A stretch of DNA of 64,000 bases, from the NCBI GenBank assembly GCA_021018995.1, contig CM037584.1:50047811-50111810 (forward strand). Direction: 5' to 3'. Every line of letters begins with the position of its first letter. Within the stretch, counting starts at the first letter, position 1. The notes under the pieces are model-generated. The model was not told where the DNA came from and made no database searches. It worked only from the letters and a program-made list of their open reading frames with translations. A program made the translations under genes and the position numbers. Source of the DNA: Chloranthus sessilifolius (Eukaryota; Streptophyta; Magnoliopsida; Chloranthales; Chloranthaceae). Positions 44,523-55,995 of the stretch are shown here, piece after piece.

Positions 44523-45060
44523 CAAGCAATGTTAAAACTTGCTACCTGTTACCACCTTGGTTAACATGTCTGCTGGATTCTCATTTGTGTGTACCTTCAT
44601 GAGAGAAGCATCACCTTCTTTTACGATATCCCGCACAAAATGATACATGACATCGATATGCTTGGTACGAGCATGATAAACCTGATTCTTAGCCAAGTGA
44701 ATCACATATTGGCTATCACACCACAAGTCCACACAATCCTGCTTAATCTCCAAATCATCTAGAAAACCCCACAGCCATAATGCTTCCTTCACTCCTCTGC
44801 CATGGTCATGTACTCTGCCTATGTAGTAGAAAGTGCCTCTACAGCCTGTAACATCGATTGCCAACTAACTGGAGCACCATGTATACTGAACACATTACCA
44901 GTAGTAGATCGTCGCCTGTCTAGATCACCTGCATAATCTGAGTTCATAAACCCACTAATCTGACATGTATCTCCACCAAAGCACAAACTCGTATCAGCAG
45001 TACCTTTCAAGTACCTCAGGACCCACTACACTGCCTCCCAATGGGCCTTCCCTGGGTTCG
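44523..45060 (-). CDS. Copia RNase H
   Basis: Minus-strand frames 45010-44819 (ISGFMNSDYAGDLDRRRSTT, PVSWQSMLQ) and 44864-44532 (DLWCDSQYVIHLAKNQVYHA, RTKHIDVMYHFVRD, ENPADMLTKVV) are consecutive RNase H segments joined by a frameshift. The catalytic Asp of NSDYAGD and CDSQ are kept. Confidence 0.85.
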
Positions 45061-45239
45061 CCATGAACCTACTGACCACACTGACCGCCTGTGAAAGATC
45101 TGAGCATGTACACACCATGACATATATTAAACTGTCGACTGCACTAGCATAAGGTACACGCTCCATGCGTGCCTTCTCTTCCGCTATAGTTGGAGATTGT
45201 TACCATAGAGCCTGAAATGTGGAGCTAATGGAGTCACCA

Positions 45240-46175
45240 CTGGTTTAGCACCTTGCATCCTGAATCTTGCGATAACCCGCTTAGTGTATCCTTTTTGACT
45301 CAAGAACAATCGACGGTTCGACCTCTCTCTTCTAATCTCCATACGCTATATTTTCTTAGTAGCGCCCATGTCCTTCATCTCAAACTCTTTACCAAGCTGA
45401 GATTTCAACCTATCTATCTCCACCTTACTCTTTGAAGCAATAAGCATATCATCCACATATAATAGAAGATAGAGATAATCACCTCCACGAAGTTTTCGAA
45501 TATAAAAACAACAGTCATACTCACTTCTTGAGAACCTATGCTTTAGCATGAAGGAGTCAAATCGCTTAAACCATTGCCAAGGAGATTACTTCAATCCATA
45601 CTGTGATTTCCTCAAGCGACATACCTGACGTTCCTTATCCTCAACCTTGTAGCCCTCAGGTTGATGCAGATAGATTTTCTCATCCAAGTCTCTGTGCAAG
45701 AAGGCTGTTTGACGTCGAGTTGTTCCAGCTTAAGATCACCATGAGTAACAATACTTAATAGCACCCGAATAGAAATGTGCTTCACCACCGGAGAAAAGAT
45801 CTCATTGTAGTTCACTCCCTCTCTTTGTGCAAACCCCTTAGACACTAGCCTCGCATTGTACCTTGTACCACCGAGCTCGGAAGGATCCTATTTCTTCTTG
45901 TATACCCACTTACAACCAATAGCTTTCTTTCCTACGGGCAATGGGACGACCTCCCATGTTTGATTCTTTCGAATAGACTCCATTTCTTCTTCCATTGCAG
46001 CCAACCAACTCTTACTATTGCTGTCCCGAATAACTTCCTTGAAGGTGACTGGCTCATCATCCTCCACCGAGAGTGCGTACTTGACCAAATTCACCTGCCC
46101 ATAGTGCCTCAAAGGCTTATCCGACCACAACTTCTGTACTTGCTTGTATGCTCGCCTCGGCCTAGTGGAAGCCAA
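45240..46175 (-). CDS. Copia reverse transcriptase, broken
   Basis: Consecutive minus-strand frames: 46175-45888 (WLAAMEEEMESIRKNQTWEV, GCKWVYKKK), 45845-45612 (SKGFAQREGVNYNEIFSPVV) and 45549-45346 (YLLLYVDDMLIASKSKVEID). The YVDD catalytic motif is intact; at least two frameshifts separate the parts. Confidence 0.85.
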
Positions 46176-46187
46176 ACTATCCAGTGC

Positions 46188-47540
46188 CTATACATTCTCT
46201 TGGTTAACCGCCTCATGTTCAAGCTCACCATTACTCTCATCATAAGTGTCTCCATGATCCTCGTCTTGAACACGACTAGAACTTGATTGGTCTTTAGGTT
46301 CTATCTCAACTACTTGAGACTTTGAAGTCCCAATACCATCATCACCGGGCACCGTAGCTTTCAAAGAAGCTATCATAGAGTTTTCATTAAAAATAACATT
46401 CATACTGATTATGAACTTAGAATTCTCTACACACCAAAGACGATAGTCTTTTACACCTGCTACATACCCCAAGAATATTGCCTTCTTGGCTCTCGCGCCA
46501 AGCTTTCCCTCGTTGACGTGGTAGTAGGCCGTGCACCCGAAAATTCTGAGTCTCTCATAATCTGCATGTTCTCCTGACCATAACCTGTAAGTCACATCTC
46601 CATTTAACTTTGAATGAGGAGACCGATTGATAATGTAGCAAGCTGTAGCAACCAACGCTGCCCACCATTCTCTGCCCAAACCAGCATATGATCGCATACA
46701 CATTGCTTTCTCCCGCAATGTACGGTTCATTCTCTCTGCGACGCCATTCTATTGTGGTGTTTTCCTGATTGTCTAGTGTCGAGCAATACCTTTCTGATCA
46801 CAAAACTCCTTGAAAGCACCCTCTGTATACTCTGTACCATTATCAGATCACAGTGTTTTCAATTTCTTACATGTTCTGTTCTCAACCATTTCCTTCCACT
46901 TCTTGAACGTGTCGAATACCTCATTCTTATGCCTCAAGAAATAAATCCAAGTATACCTAGAATAATCATCGACAAATGTGACAAAATAACTTGAACCACC
47001 CTTGGAAGTAACTGTGGCCGGAGCCAAACATCTGTATGCACATAATTTAATATACCTTTGCTTCCGTGTTTGCTTGATTTGAATTGAACCTGGTGTGCTT
47101 TACCGTACACGCAATGCTCGCAAAAATCCATGCAAGGCTTTTTCAAATTCTTCAACAAACCTTTTTTACCGAGCATCCCTTTCTGACATGTACCCAAGCC
47201 GCCTATGCCATAACCGAGTGCACTCACATGGGTCTCCACCACTTCCACTTGTTCCAACCGCTGCACTTCTTGTCATCGTCGTACCCAAAAGAGCATAGAG
47301 ATTTCCTTGATGAATACCTTTCATCACTACCAAAGAATCACGAACAACCTTCTTTACTCCATTCCATGTAACTATCTTGCAGTCACCGGAGTCCAAAGCA
47401 CTAACAGAAATAAAGTCCTTCCACAAATCAGGGACATGTCTCACATCTATTAAAGTTCTGACCACTCCATCATGCATCTTGATTCTAATCGAACCAAGTC
47501 CCACCGTTTTATAAGAATGATTATTCCCCATCAATACGGT
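46188..47540 (-). CDS. Copia integrase with pre-integrase domain, broken
   Basis: The frame 47534-47166 holds the protease end and the pre-integrase HRRLGYMSERD motif; 47266-46934 overlaps it after a frameshift (CEHCVYGKAHQVQF). Between 46930 and 46740 the core continues with stops at conserved sites: KTL-stop-SDNG and TPQ-stop-NGVA, CGA-to-TGA and CAG-to-TAG type changes. The frame 46730-46188 gives the C-terminal integrase (AALVATACYIINRSPHSKL, RLRIFGCTAYYHVNEGKLG, FLGYVAGVKDYRLW). Confidence 0.85.
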
Positions 47541-47722
47541 TCCACCATCAATGCTTCTATAGGTAGTAAATCACTTCCTATTAGGACACATATGGTAAGA
47601 GCAACCCGAATCAAGAATCCACTTACCAGAGATTTCTTCATCACCAATGACTGAGTAACATTCATCGTTGCCCCCTTCTTCCGATACATAACTAGCCTCT
47701 TGCTTGCCTTGTACCTTCCCAC
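47531..47722 (-). CDS. Copia protease start
   Basis: Minus strand around 47635-47570 reads SGKWILDSGCSYHMCPNRK, an aspartic protease with its DSG triad intact, then a TGA where the family has Trp (KWF). Joined upstream to Gag by a frameshift. Confidence 0.75.
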   Translation of the reverse strand: MGRYKASKRLVMYRKKGATMNVTQSLVMKKSLVSGFLIRVALTICVLIGSDLLPIEALMVEPY

Positions 47723-48519
47723 TTTTTGTTATTATTCTTCCATCCCACTTTTTTGTTAGGACAATTTACTTTGAAATGCTCAAGCTCACCGCATTTGAAA
47801 CACGGTCTTTCTATAAGAGGTCTAGAACTCGACCTAGACTTTCCTCCCTTACCTTTTCCTCGCTCATTGCTTCTACCTCTTACAAACAGCCCTTGTGTTT
47901 GCTCCTTGTTACTACTAGTAGTCATTCCACTAGTTGCCATCTTCCGAAGATCATCCACTAGAAGTGATATTCTAGTCTCATTCATTGTAAGATATTCACC
48001 CACAAGCATCAATATTTGTACAAGGTTCTTATAAGACTTTGACAATGAAAGAAGTAGTAGAAGTGCTTGATCCTCATTATCTACCTTCACATCAATGTCC
48101 GTCAAATCTGATATGCATCTATCAAATTTATTGATGTACTCTCGAATTGGTGTGCCTTCCTCCATCTTGCAAGTATACAATTTGGACTTCAAATAGATAC
48201 GATTTGTTAGAGTCTTCGTCATGAAGTTTACCTCTAACTTTGACCACACATCCGCAACCGTTACCTCACCATCAACCAAGAAAGCAACATCTCTTTCAAG
48301 GCATAGAATGATCGACGCTCGTGCTTCAAGATCTGGCTCTTCACAATCCTCAACGGACATGTTTATGTGTTTCTTTTCTTTACCCGCCAAAGCTTTGTGC
48401 AATTTCTGTGAGATTAATAAATTCTTCATTTGTATTCTCCAATAGGAAAAATCATTCTCTCCATTGAATTTCTCTATCTCATACTTCCCAACTTTAACTG
48501 TTCCACTAGTCGATGCCAT
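47692..48519 (-). CDS. Copia Gag with zinc knuckle
   Basis: A continuous minus-strand frame of 275 codons starting MASTSGTVKVGKYEIEKFNG, the normal Gag start of a Tork-type copia. YWRIQMKNLLISQKLHKAL and EEGTPIREYINKFDRCISDL are the UBN2-type body. The CCHC knuckle CFKCGELEHFKVNCPNKK near residue 245 is complete. It is the longest intact retroelement frame in the window. Confidence 0.9.
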   Translation of the reverse strand: MASTSGTVKVGKYEIEKFNGENDFSYWRIQMKNLLISQKLHKALAGKEKKHINMSVEDCEEPDLEARASIILCLERDVAFLVDGEVTVADVWSKLEVNFMTKTLTNRIYLKSKLYTCKMEEGTPIREYINKFDRCISDLTDIDVKVDNEDQALLLLLSLSKSYKNLVQILMLVGEYLTMNETRISLLVDDLRKMATSGMTTSSNKEQTQGLFVRGRSNERGKGKGGKSRSSSRPLIERPCFKCGELEHFKVNCPNKKVGWKNNNKKWEGTRQARG

Positions 48520-48635
48520 TTATCCGCTAGTTTAACAACCAGCTTCTCTCATAAATTTCAACAAACACCTTGTGTGCACAGCCCATGACTCAAGCCAAAC
48601 ACCTCAAATCGGACCTTTACCACCCTGATCTGACA

Positions 48636-48653
48636 AGTGGCTCTGATACCGAT
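48636..48653 (-). other. Primer binding site, tRNA-iMet
   Basis: Minus strand directly inside the 5' LTR: ATCGGTATCAGAGCCACT, one change from the usual TGGTATCAGAGC. Confidence 0.8.
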
Positions 48654-49159
48654 TGTTGAAACCTGACGAGAGATATCCTTGACATTACGGAAGCTAACCA
48701 CCAAAGAGAAACACCTTGTGTAGGAACTTACACCATGGTTCCACAACCAACAGCCTATGAACTATATAACTAGCAACCAATCAAAGTAAATGACTAGATA
48801 AGAAAGTAAATAGCAAGTTAGGATACTCATACGCGAGATTTACGTGGTTCGGCTATACCTATATTCACGGGGGTGACAAGAAAATCCACTATGAAGAACA
48901 CCGACGACTTGAACAACCCGCAAACTCGTTCTGAAGAATGGAAGCTTTGATTGCTATCCACAAAGAAATCAACCTCTCTTTGTACAATCTCTCCAAGCTC
49001 ACTCTTCCTATTAACCTTCTTCTTGGACTTACATTCTCTCACTAATTCTTGAACTCTTTTCTCTCAATTTTTTTTTTATTCTACCACACACATGTATTTA
49101 TATGTTTTACCACATATAGCTAAGAGCACCAAAACATGTTATTAAGTGTGTCATTCACA
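48654..49159 (-). repeat. Copia 5' LTR (element 43825-49159)
   Basis: 506 bp; on the plus strand TGTTGAAACC ... CATTCACA. A minus-strand TATA-like CATATAAATACATG lies near 49090-49105. Confidence 0.85.
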
Positions 49160-50073
49160 ATATGCATATATATTTTCTATAACCCTATTTGTGTCCGTCT
49201 TTGTTGATGACTAGCTCAACTCTAGTTGTACAGTGTATAGCAAGATTGCTCCTCCTGATTTAGTGTGCTTGTGATGAACCACACTTGAAGTGTAAGATTG
49301 TTTAATAGGAACACATGTTAAATTATCTTCGTGCTCTTTCAAACTTAAATTTTTTAGTAAACGATTTTCTTGTGCCTCGGTTAATGAATATGTTATATCT
49401 GTTAAAATAGGTTTAAATTTAGAATTTATATATTTTTTAGTCATAGTTGATGGTTGGATGCTTATTTTTGGGCCAAGAATTATTTTTTATTCGTGAAGTT
49501 TCATTTATAATTGACCACCCTGGAGGCGCAATCCACCGTTGATAAAAATTTCTCCGTTTACTGTCAGAAAGAGAAAATTTTATGCTTCACAGTCGACCGT
49601 GAGACTCATGACGGTCGATCATTAAAGAGCACTCTCAAGTTGTCGATCTATGGATTTCTTTGGTTGTTTTGTATAGTTTTTTGAAACTTTTGTTATCCTC
49701 CTATTGGACTAAGTTTCTTATTAAAATCATGAGTGAATGGATTTGTGTTTTCGATCTATTTGTGCATTGATTTTACCTTTTAATGAATCCTTGAATTGCA
49801 CTTTACAAGATTATTTTTCGTTGTCAAATCTTGACAATTAAAAATAAATGTTTGGTAATATGTTTCAAGGTGATGAGATTGCACGGATTTGAACATTTGA
49901 TTGGAGTTTTTTCTTTGAGTATATGTCATTCACAGTTGGCTTGGTTTTATGGGAGTGATGACTCCATGTAATTTTCATTTTGTATTATGGATAAGGTTCG
50001 AGATGCATGTAATTTTAAATTTTAAGTCAATATGTAGGCATTAGTTTGTAATAGATTTTGAGAAAAGGAGAGA
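49160..50073. other. Intergenic, no gene recognised
   Basis: No exon recognised. Around 49590-49620 the words GTCGACCGTGAGACTCATG and ACGGTCGATCATT form a short imperfect inverted repeat. Confidence 0.35.
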
Positions 50074-50608
50074 ATGTTAGATCCTATGTTATCATGATCC
50101 ATGTCAAACTTATGTATTCACTCCCATGTGTTAGGCTTGTCGTGCCCCCAAGTGTATGCTATTTGGATAAGCAGATACATTTGGTGATTGTTAAAACAAC
50201 TTTTTGATAGTCTCCACATGAACCCATAAGTGTGTCGGATTGATATTCATAACGTATCGGCAGTCATCTTTGGACACTGTTGACCGTAACGTTGTTAAGG
50301 AACACTAGTCATAGATTATGTTGTGAGATATTTGTAACCTTCCTATATAAAGCCAACTTTATTCTTTTCGGGTTAATGCCTATGCGAAATATCGAACCCA
50401 CACTTTGATTAAGAAGAGAGAAAATCATAAATCCCTTTCTTAGATGCTTTTGTTTTGTTTCTTGATTGTCAAATGAAAAGGGTGCTACCTCCATTACTTT
50501 TGGAGATCTTTGCTCGTGAATTGGAGCATACTGAGGATTCTAGCGTTCTTGGTGCTCGTTGGATTTTGAGTGGATCATCTATTATTGCATTTGAAGAAGA
50601 TCCAACAA
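50074..50608 (+). repeat. Possible solo LTR
   Basis: Begins TGTTAGATCC and ends AGATCCAACA, matching inverted LTR-type termini, with a TATA-like CTATATAAAGCC at about 50343. No TSD and no second copy seen, so this is tentative. Confidence 0.3.
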
Positions 50609-50759
50609 TTGGATCATCGTGTGTGTGTGTGTATTAATGATTTGAACAAGTTAACAAATTAAATCAGTACACGGTGACAACAAGTTGTGGATTCAAACGT
50701 TGTTACTTAGATGGGTTGATATGATTTAAAGAGTCCCCACAGAAGTTTGCACATTTTGT

Positions 50760-51005
50760 AAAGGGAAAATTAGAAAAATAACCTTAAAAAATAATTTTTT
50801 TTGCAAAATAGTTCAAAACTTAAACGTTTTAAAAAAACAATGCTTTTACAGTTTTTTAAAGTTCAGAGATCTGTGAAATCTCAAATCCTCATTAAAAAAT
50901 AATGTTTTTACGGATCTCTAAACTTTAAAAAATCGTGAAAGTATTATTTTTTTTAAATGTTAAAGTTCTAGAATTTTTTGCTACAAAGTTTGTTTTTCTA
51001 AAGTG
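50760..51005. mobile_element. AT-rich foldback MITE
   Basis: AATGCTTTTACAGTTTTTTA, AGTTCAGAGATC is inverted as GGATCTCTAAACTTTAAAA, CGTGAAAGTATT. A related copy is at about 60745-60895 (TAATGCTTTCATGATTTTTT, GAAGTTCTGAGATCCG). Confidence 0.55.
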
Positions 51006-51711
51006 CCCTTTTGTTTGATGATGAGTTTGTTGCTTTGGATCCTAATTGGGTGTCGTGGATGTTTCCTTGGATAAGATTTTATCACATTAATTCTTACAAC
51101 TAGGAACATTTAGGATAGTGAGAAATTTCAGTTGGTATGAAACTGTAGTAAACCAAATTTTTGATCCCATGGGAGAGCCATTAAACCTTGGAATGATCAC
51201 ACTTGTCTTTTAGTGTGGATGATTTTCATCCTAAAGTTCAAAGGAAAAAAACGGATTGATCGATTCTTTTGCTACTGGATTTATATATCAAGCATCTCCA
51301 TCCATATATATGAAATACAAGGACATTAATCTGCTTTACCAATATTAGTTTTGCTTTGTACTCACTAAAGACTTCAACAAGCTTTGAAATGAAAGAACTT
51401 TATAATCCTACATTAATCACATAAGATTATTATTTGCCATTACTTTTACTAGCTTCTCTCCTTTTGGCAACTCTTAGTCTCTTATTTTCCTGCTTAAAAG
51501 AGTATACAATGTGTTAGAACATGACCAATGAATGGGCGGATAACTTTAACTTTAGCTTTATTAATAATAAACAAAAAAAAAAATTAATTTTGAGAAATCT
51601 GTGGATCCAACTTAGAATAAGTTGACATGAGTAGAGGGGGCCACAATATTATAAGAGGAGAGTCAAGGCTATCATTTAACCGATGTGGGATTAAACTTCA
51701 ACAAATTTGTA
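51006..51711. other. Intergenic, no gene seen
   Basis: No exon recognised; AT-rich. Confidence 0.4.
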
Positions 51712-51845
51712 GGTAGGGCTTTGAATAAGTCGGGCTCAGCTTGGCCAACCTGAGCTAACTCGGCCATAAGCCATATTGGGCTTGAATATGACAAGCACTA
51801 CCCCGCTCTTTGGGCCGGACTTTGGGCTTTGTACACTTTTTTAAA
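51712..51845. repeat. GGCC-rich hAT-like fragment
   Basis: Starts GGTAGGGCTTTGAATAAGTC and contains CTTTGGGCCGGACTTTGGGC; resembles the 6032-6338 family. Confidence 0.35.
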
Positions 51846-52099
51846 AAAGTATTTTTAATAAAGGTAGTTCCCTCTTATTCAAAATATATAGACAACAGAT
51901 TAGTAGGAACTGTACGTAAGAATTGAATGTTTTGTTGAATATTTTAATATTTTAAGTTTTTGTTCTTTAGACTATTGTGAATAGTCTCATATCGGGTAAA
52001 ATTCTTTTGAGGGTTTGGGTTATCATATATAGTCTTGGCTCAAGGGTTATAGCCTTCACCCAAGGGGCACCGAATTTTATAGCTTCCACCGCCATGCAA

Positions 52100-52180
52100 C
52101 CCATCAGTCACACACATGCGCGCGCGCCGAGCCGAGACGGGACGAGCGCGCGTATGTGGCGTGGCGTTGCGATGCGGTGC
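52100..52180. other. GC-rich CG-dense patch in copia 5' LTR
   Basis: CACATGCGCGCGCGCCGAGC and GACGAGCGCGCGTATG stand out against AT-rich surroundings. Confidence 0.6.
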
Positions 52181-52377
52181 ATTTATAAAATAATTTTTTG
52201 GACAAAAGAAAAACTAACCGTGTTTTATCATTTGCATTTAAATTTAAAAAAAACGTTTAAAATTTAAAAAATCTATTAGTTGTAACCATTGTGTCTAAAC
52301 AGATCTTTTGCAACCGTTGTGTCTGATCGGTTACTATAACCGTTCTGTCCAATCGGTACGGTTGCATCTTTTGATTT

Positions 52378-52390
52378 CTATAAAAGGGGA
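52378..52390 (+). promoter_or_regulatory. TATA box of copia 5' LTR
   Basis: TCTATAAAAGGGG, a canonical TATA box about 210 bp upstream of the gag start. Confidence 0.6.
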
Positions 52391-52593
52391 CCCGAGGTCT
52401 TTCTTTTATTCACTACATTTTCAATTTTTATGTTTCCTGAATTCAAAGTTTGCTTAAGAGTTCTTTCCTTAAGCGGTATTTGGTGTTCTGGTTGTGTAAT
52501 CAGATTCACCAAATCTGATCACAAGAATACGCTACCGGTTCGTTGTATCTTGAAATCGATTTGCCGGTAATCTTTTGGTGGCCACTTGATCAT

Positions 52594-53962
52594 AATGGCA
52601 GGGGCAAATCTCGGTTTAAAGACAACGAATTACGACATGCCTCGAACTAAATCTGCGTATTTTCATTCCAATATTTTTCTTCTTTTGCAACCCGAACTTA
52701 TTTTTATAGCAATTTTAAACCGAGATTTTATGGCTCATATTCAGTCATCCACTTCTGTTCTACTGAATGATAAGATTCATCCAGCGTTGCCTAACAACAT
52801 CCACAAGTTAGATAGTTTTGATGGTTCGAATTTTAAACGGTGGCAACAGAAATTGCATTTTCTGTTAACCACCTTAAAAGTTGTATACGTTATCACAACT
52901 CCGTGTCCGACAATTATCGAATCGTCCACCCTCGCTGAAGGCCGTAAAAAGCAGAAATGAGACGATGACGACTACACTTGCAAAGGCTACATTTTAAATG
53001 CACAGTCAGATTCTTTTATCAACGTCTACTGCACCTACGACACTTCGAAGGAACTATGGGATGCACTCGAAAAGATATATAAAACTGAAGATGCAGGGTA
53101 TAATTCTTATATTATCAGTCAGTTTTTCAATTTTGTGATGGTTGATGATAAACTTATTATTAGCCAAGTTCATGATTTTCAAGTTATTATAAATTATATG
53201 GTTGCTAATGGTTCTCATTTCGATGAGGATTTTCTGGTTGGTGCGGTAATTGCCAAGTTGCCTCCATCATAGAAAGATTACCGAAAAATTTGTAAGTGTA
53301 ATAATGAGAAGATTTCTATGAAAGATTTTCTTCTTCATTTACGTATTGAGGAAGAATCCCGAGTTAGGGACAAAACAGAAGATCACATTAATATGACATC
53401 AAAGACACACTTGATTGAGTTTAAGATTGTTAGTGGACTGTCTAAGAAGAGGAAGAGAGGATATTTTCATTCCAAGGAGAATAAGACCATGGGATCAAAG
53501 AATGGTGGTTGCTACCATTGTGGGAAACCCGGACATTTCAAACAGGATTATCGCCTCTCCAAGAAGTTGAAGAATCAAGCGAATGCAATGGAAGTGAAAA
53601 ACAACTTTGTAGCCGTTCTTTCGGAAGTCAATCTGATTGGTGACATCAATGAATGGTGGATCGGCACTGGTGCCACAAAACATGTGTGTAATAATCGTGA
53701 CATGTTTGGAATATATGACAAAGCTGATGATGATCATGATCTCGTCATGGGAAACTCATTTACAGCAAAGATCATAAGACGTGGAAAAGTGAAATTGAAT
53801 TTCATATCCGAAAAAGTCGTTACACTTACTGATGTGCTCAATGTATTTGATATCTGCAAGAATCTCGTTTCGGGTGGTTTACTGATCAAACATGGTTTCA
53901 AACTTGTATTTGAATCGGATAAGTTTATCTTATCCAAGAATGACGAATTTGTTGGAAAATGA
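52594..53962 (+). CDS. Copia Gag and protease, broken
   Basis: Gag starts at ATG 52594 (MAGANLGLKTTNYDMPRTKS). SFDGSNFKRWQQKLHFLLTT is the conserved UBN2 opening. Stops occur at 52958 and about 53270. The frame 53318-53962 has the CCHC knuckle CYHCGKPGHFKQDYRL with the last Cys changed to Tyr, then the protease start WWIGTGATKHVCNNRDMF in which the catalytic D reads G. LVSGGLLIKHGFKLVFES is the usual protease tail. Confidence 0.8.
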
Positions 53963-53968
53963 TATGCC

Positions 53969-54640
53969 ATGAGAGGCATGTTCAAATTCAATGTAACTGA
54001 TTTAATTAATAAAATCTCTCATTCTTCTTACTCGGTCTCTCTTTCTAATTTATGGTATGATAGATTAGGACATGTTAATTATATGTCTATGAAATGCATG
54101 GCTAACTTAGAGTTAATTCCAAAACATGAATCTTTTGATAGTAGTGCTTGTAGTATATATGTTAAGACTAAAATTACTAGAAAACATTTTCCTAGTGTTA
54201 TTAGAAATTCATATTTCTTAGATTTAATATACAGTGATATTTGTGATTTAAACAATGTTCCTACTAGAGGAGGAAAATGATATTTTATTACTTTTATAGA
54301 TGATTTTTCGAAATATGCTCATATATATTTATTAAATACTAAAAATGAGGCTTTTGAAAAATTTAAGATTTATAAAGTATTAGTAGAAAATTAATTAAAT
54401 AAAAGAATAAAAGTCATTAGATCTGATCGGGGTGGAGAATACATGTCAAATGAATTCTTTGATTTCTGTGAAATTCATGAAATTCGTCATAAGGTGACGG
54501 CTCCTTATACGCCACAATAAAATGGAGTTGCCGAAAGAAAAAATAGAATATTAGTAGAAATGACTAATGCAATGTTAGTTAACGCTAATTCCGATAAAAA
54601 TTATGGGGGGAAAAACTTTGTTAACTGTTACTCTTTTTGA
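53969..54640 (+). CDS. Copia integrase, broken
   Basis: The pre-integrase motif is at about 54050 (LWYDRLGHVNYMSMK). After a stop the core reads FIDDFSKYAHIYLLNTKNEA, then VIRSDRGGEYMSNEFFDF and TAPYTPQ-stop-NGVAERKNR; the three catalytic acidic positions are recognisable. Stops at about 54279 and 54392 and the CAA-to-TAA change at about 54517 disable it. Confidence 0.8.
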
Positions 54641-54843
54641 ATAAAATTCCACATAAGAAAAGTTTAACTACACCATATAAACTTTGGAAGAATCGAAAAC
54701 CTAGTCTAACATATTTTAAAGTGTGAGGGTATAGGGCACTTGTTAGATAAGTATATCCTAAAAGACCTAAGATAGGAATTAGATCTATTGAGTGTGCATT
54801 TGTTGGCTATGCACAAAATAGTAAAGATTATAGATTTCTAATT

Positions 54844-55995
54844 ATGAAATCTAATGATAACATCGATAAAAATACTATAATAGAATCTAGAGATGCTATA
54901 TTTTATGAATCTAAGTTCACTACTCTAACTAATAAATTAAATATTGAAAGTAAAACTTTTGAAGATGGAGAATCTTCTAAATCTAAAGAAGTTATTGGAT
55001 CTTCAAGTGATGAAGAGGTCATCATTGAACCTCGACGAAGTAAACGTCAACGATTTGAAACCAGTCTTTCAAAAGACTATTATATCTATTTGATTGAAGG
55101 AAATAGGACCAAAAGTACTAAGAAACATTTGTGTCTAAATGTGGACGATGATCCTATCACTTTTAACAACGCAATGAAATCTAGAGATAGTACTTTTCGG
55201 AAAGAAGCAATCAATGATGAAATGGATTCAATAATGGGAAACAAAACATGAAAATTAGTAGACTTACCAGAAGGATTTAAACCCATAAGATGTAGATGAA
55301 TATTTAAAAGAAAATTTAGAACAGATGGAACTATAGAAAAATTTAAGCCAAGATTAATTGTCAAATGATATAGACAAAAGGAAGGTGTTGATTATTTTGA
55401 CACCTACGCACCCGTTGCTAGAATTTTGACTATCAGACTTCTAATTCTCTTAGCTTCTATACATAAGTTACAAATCCATCAAATGAATGTTAAAACTGCT
55501 TTTATATGGAACAACCAGAAAGATTTGTTCTAGCTGGACAAGAAAAGAAAGTATGTAAACTTATTAAATCTCTATATGGGCTAAACAAGCACCAAAACAG
55601 TAGCATGAAAAGTTTGATAATATTATTACCAATTTTGAATTCAAAACTAATGAAGCCAACAAATGTATGTATTATAAATTTTCTCATAATAATGGTATTA
55701 TTATATGTCTTTATGTAGATGATTTACTTATTTTTGGAACTAATTTAGAAGTTATTTTAGAAACTAAAAACTTCTTAAGTTCATCTTTTAACATGAAAGA
55801 CATGGGTCAAGCAGATGTAATTTTAGGAATCAAACTTGAAAGAAATGAAAATACGTTAACTTTAACTCAATCTCATTATGTTGAAAAGATTTTGAAAAGA
55901 TTTAATTATTTTGATTTAAAATTTGCCAATACACCTTTAGATATTAATCTTAAATTGACTAAAAATGATGGACGATTGATGAGTAGTGAAATATG
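54844..55995 (+). CDS. Copia integrase end and reverse transcriptase, broken
   Basis: 54844-55251 is the linker between integrase and RT (EEVIIEPRRSKRQRFETSL, then DDDPITFNNAMKSRDSTF). RT follows with stops and frameshifts: RIFKRKFRTDG and the YxQKEGVDYFDTYAPVAR stretch near 55365-55425. From 55667, IICLYVDDLLIFGTNLEVI carries the YVDD catalytic motif. The frame runs to MSSEI at 55995, where the solo LTR interrupts it. Confidence 0.8.

Larger units (their letters stand above)
43825..49159 (-). mobile_element. Ty1/copia retrotransposon with both LTRs
   Basis: Minus-strand element of about 5.3 kb: 5' LTR 49159-48654, primer site, gag, protease, integrase, RT, RNase H, polypurine tract, 3' LTR ending near 43825-43868. 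All pol domains can be found in order but are broken by stops and frameshifts, many of the CGA-to-TGA or CAG-to-TAG kind. The left end of the 3' LTR is diverged, so no TSD can be shown; the right flank is atatg. Confidence 0.85.
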
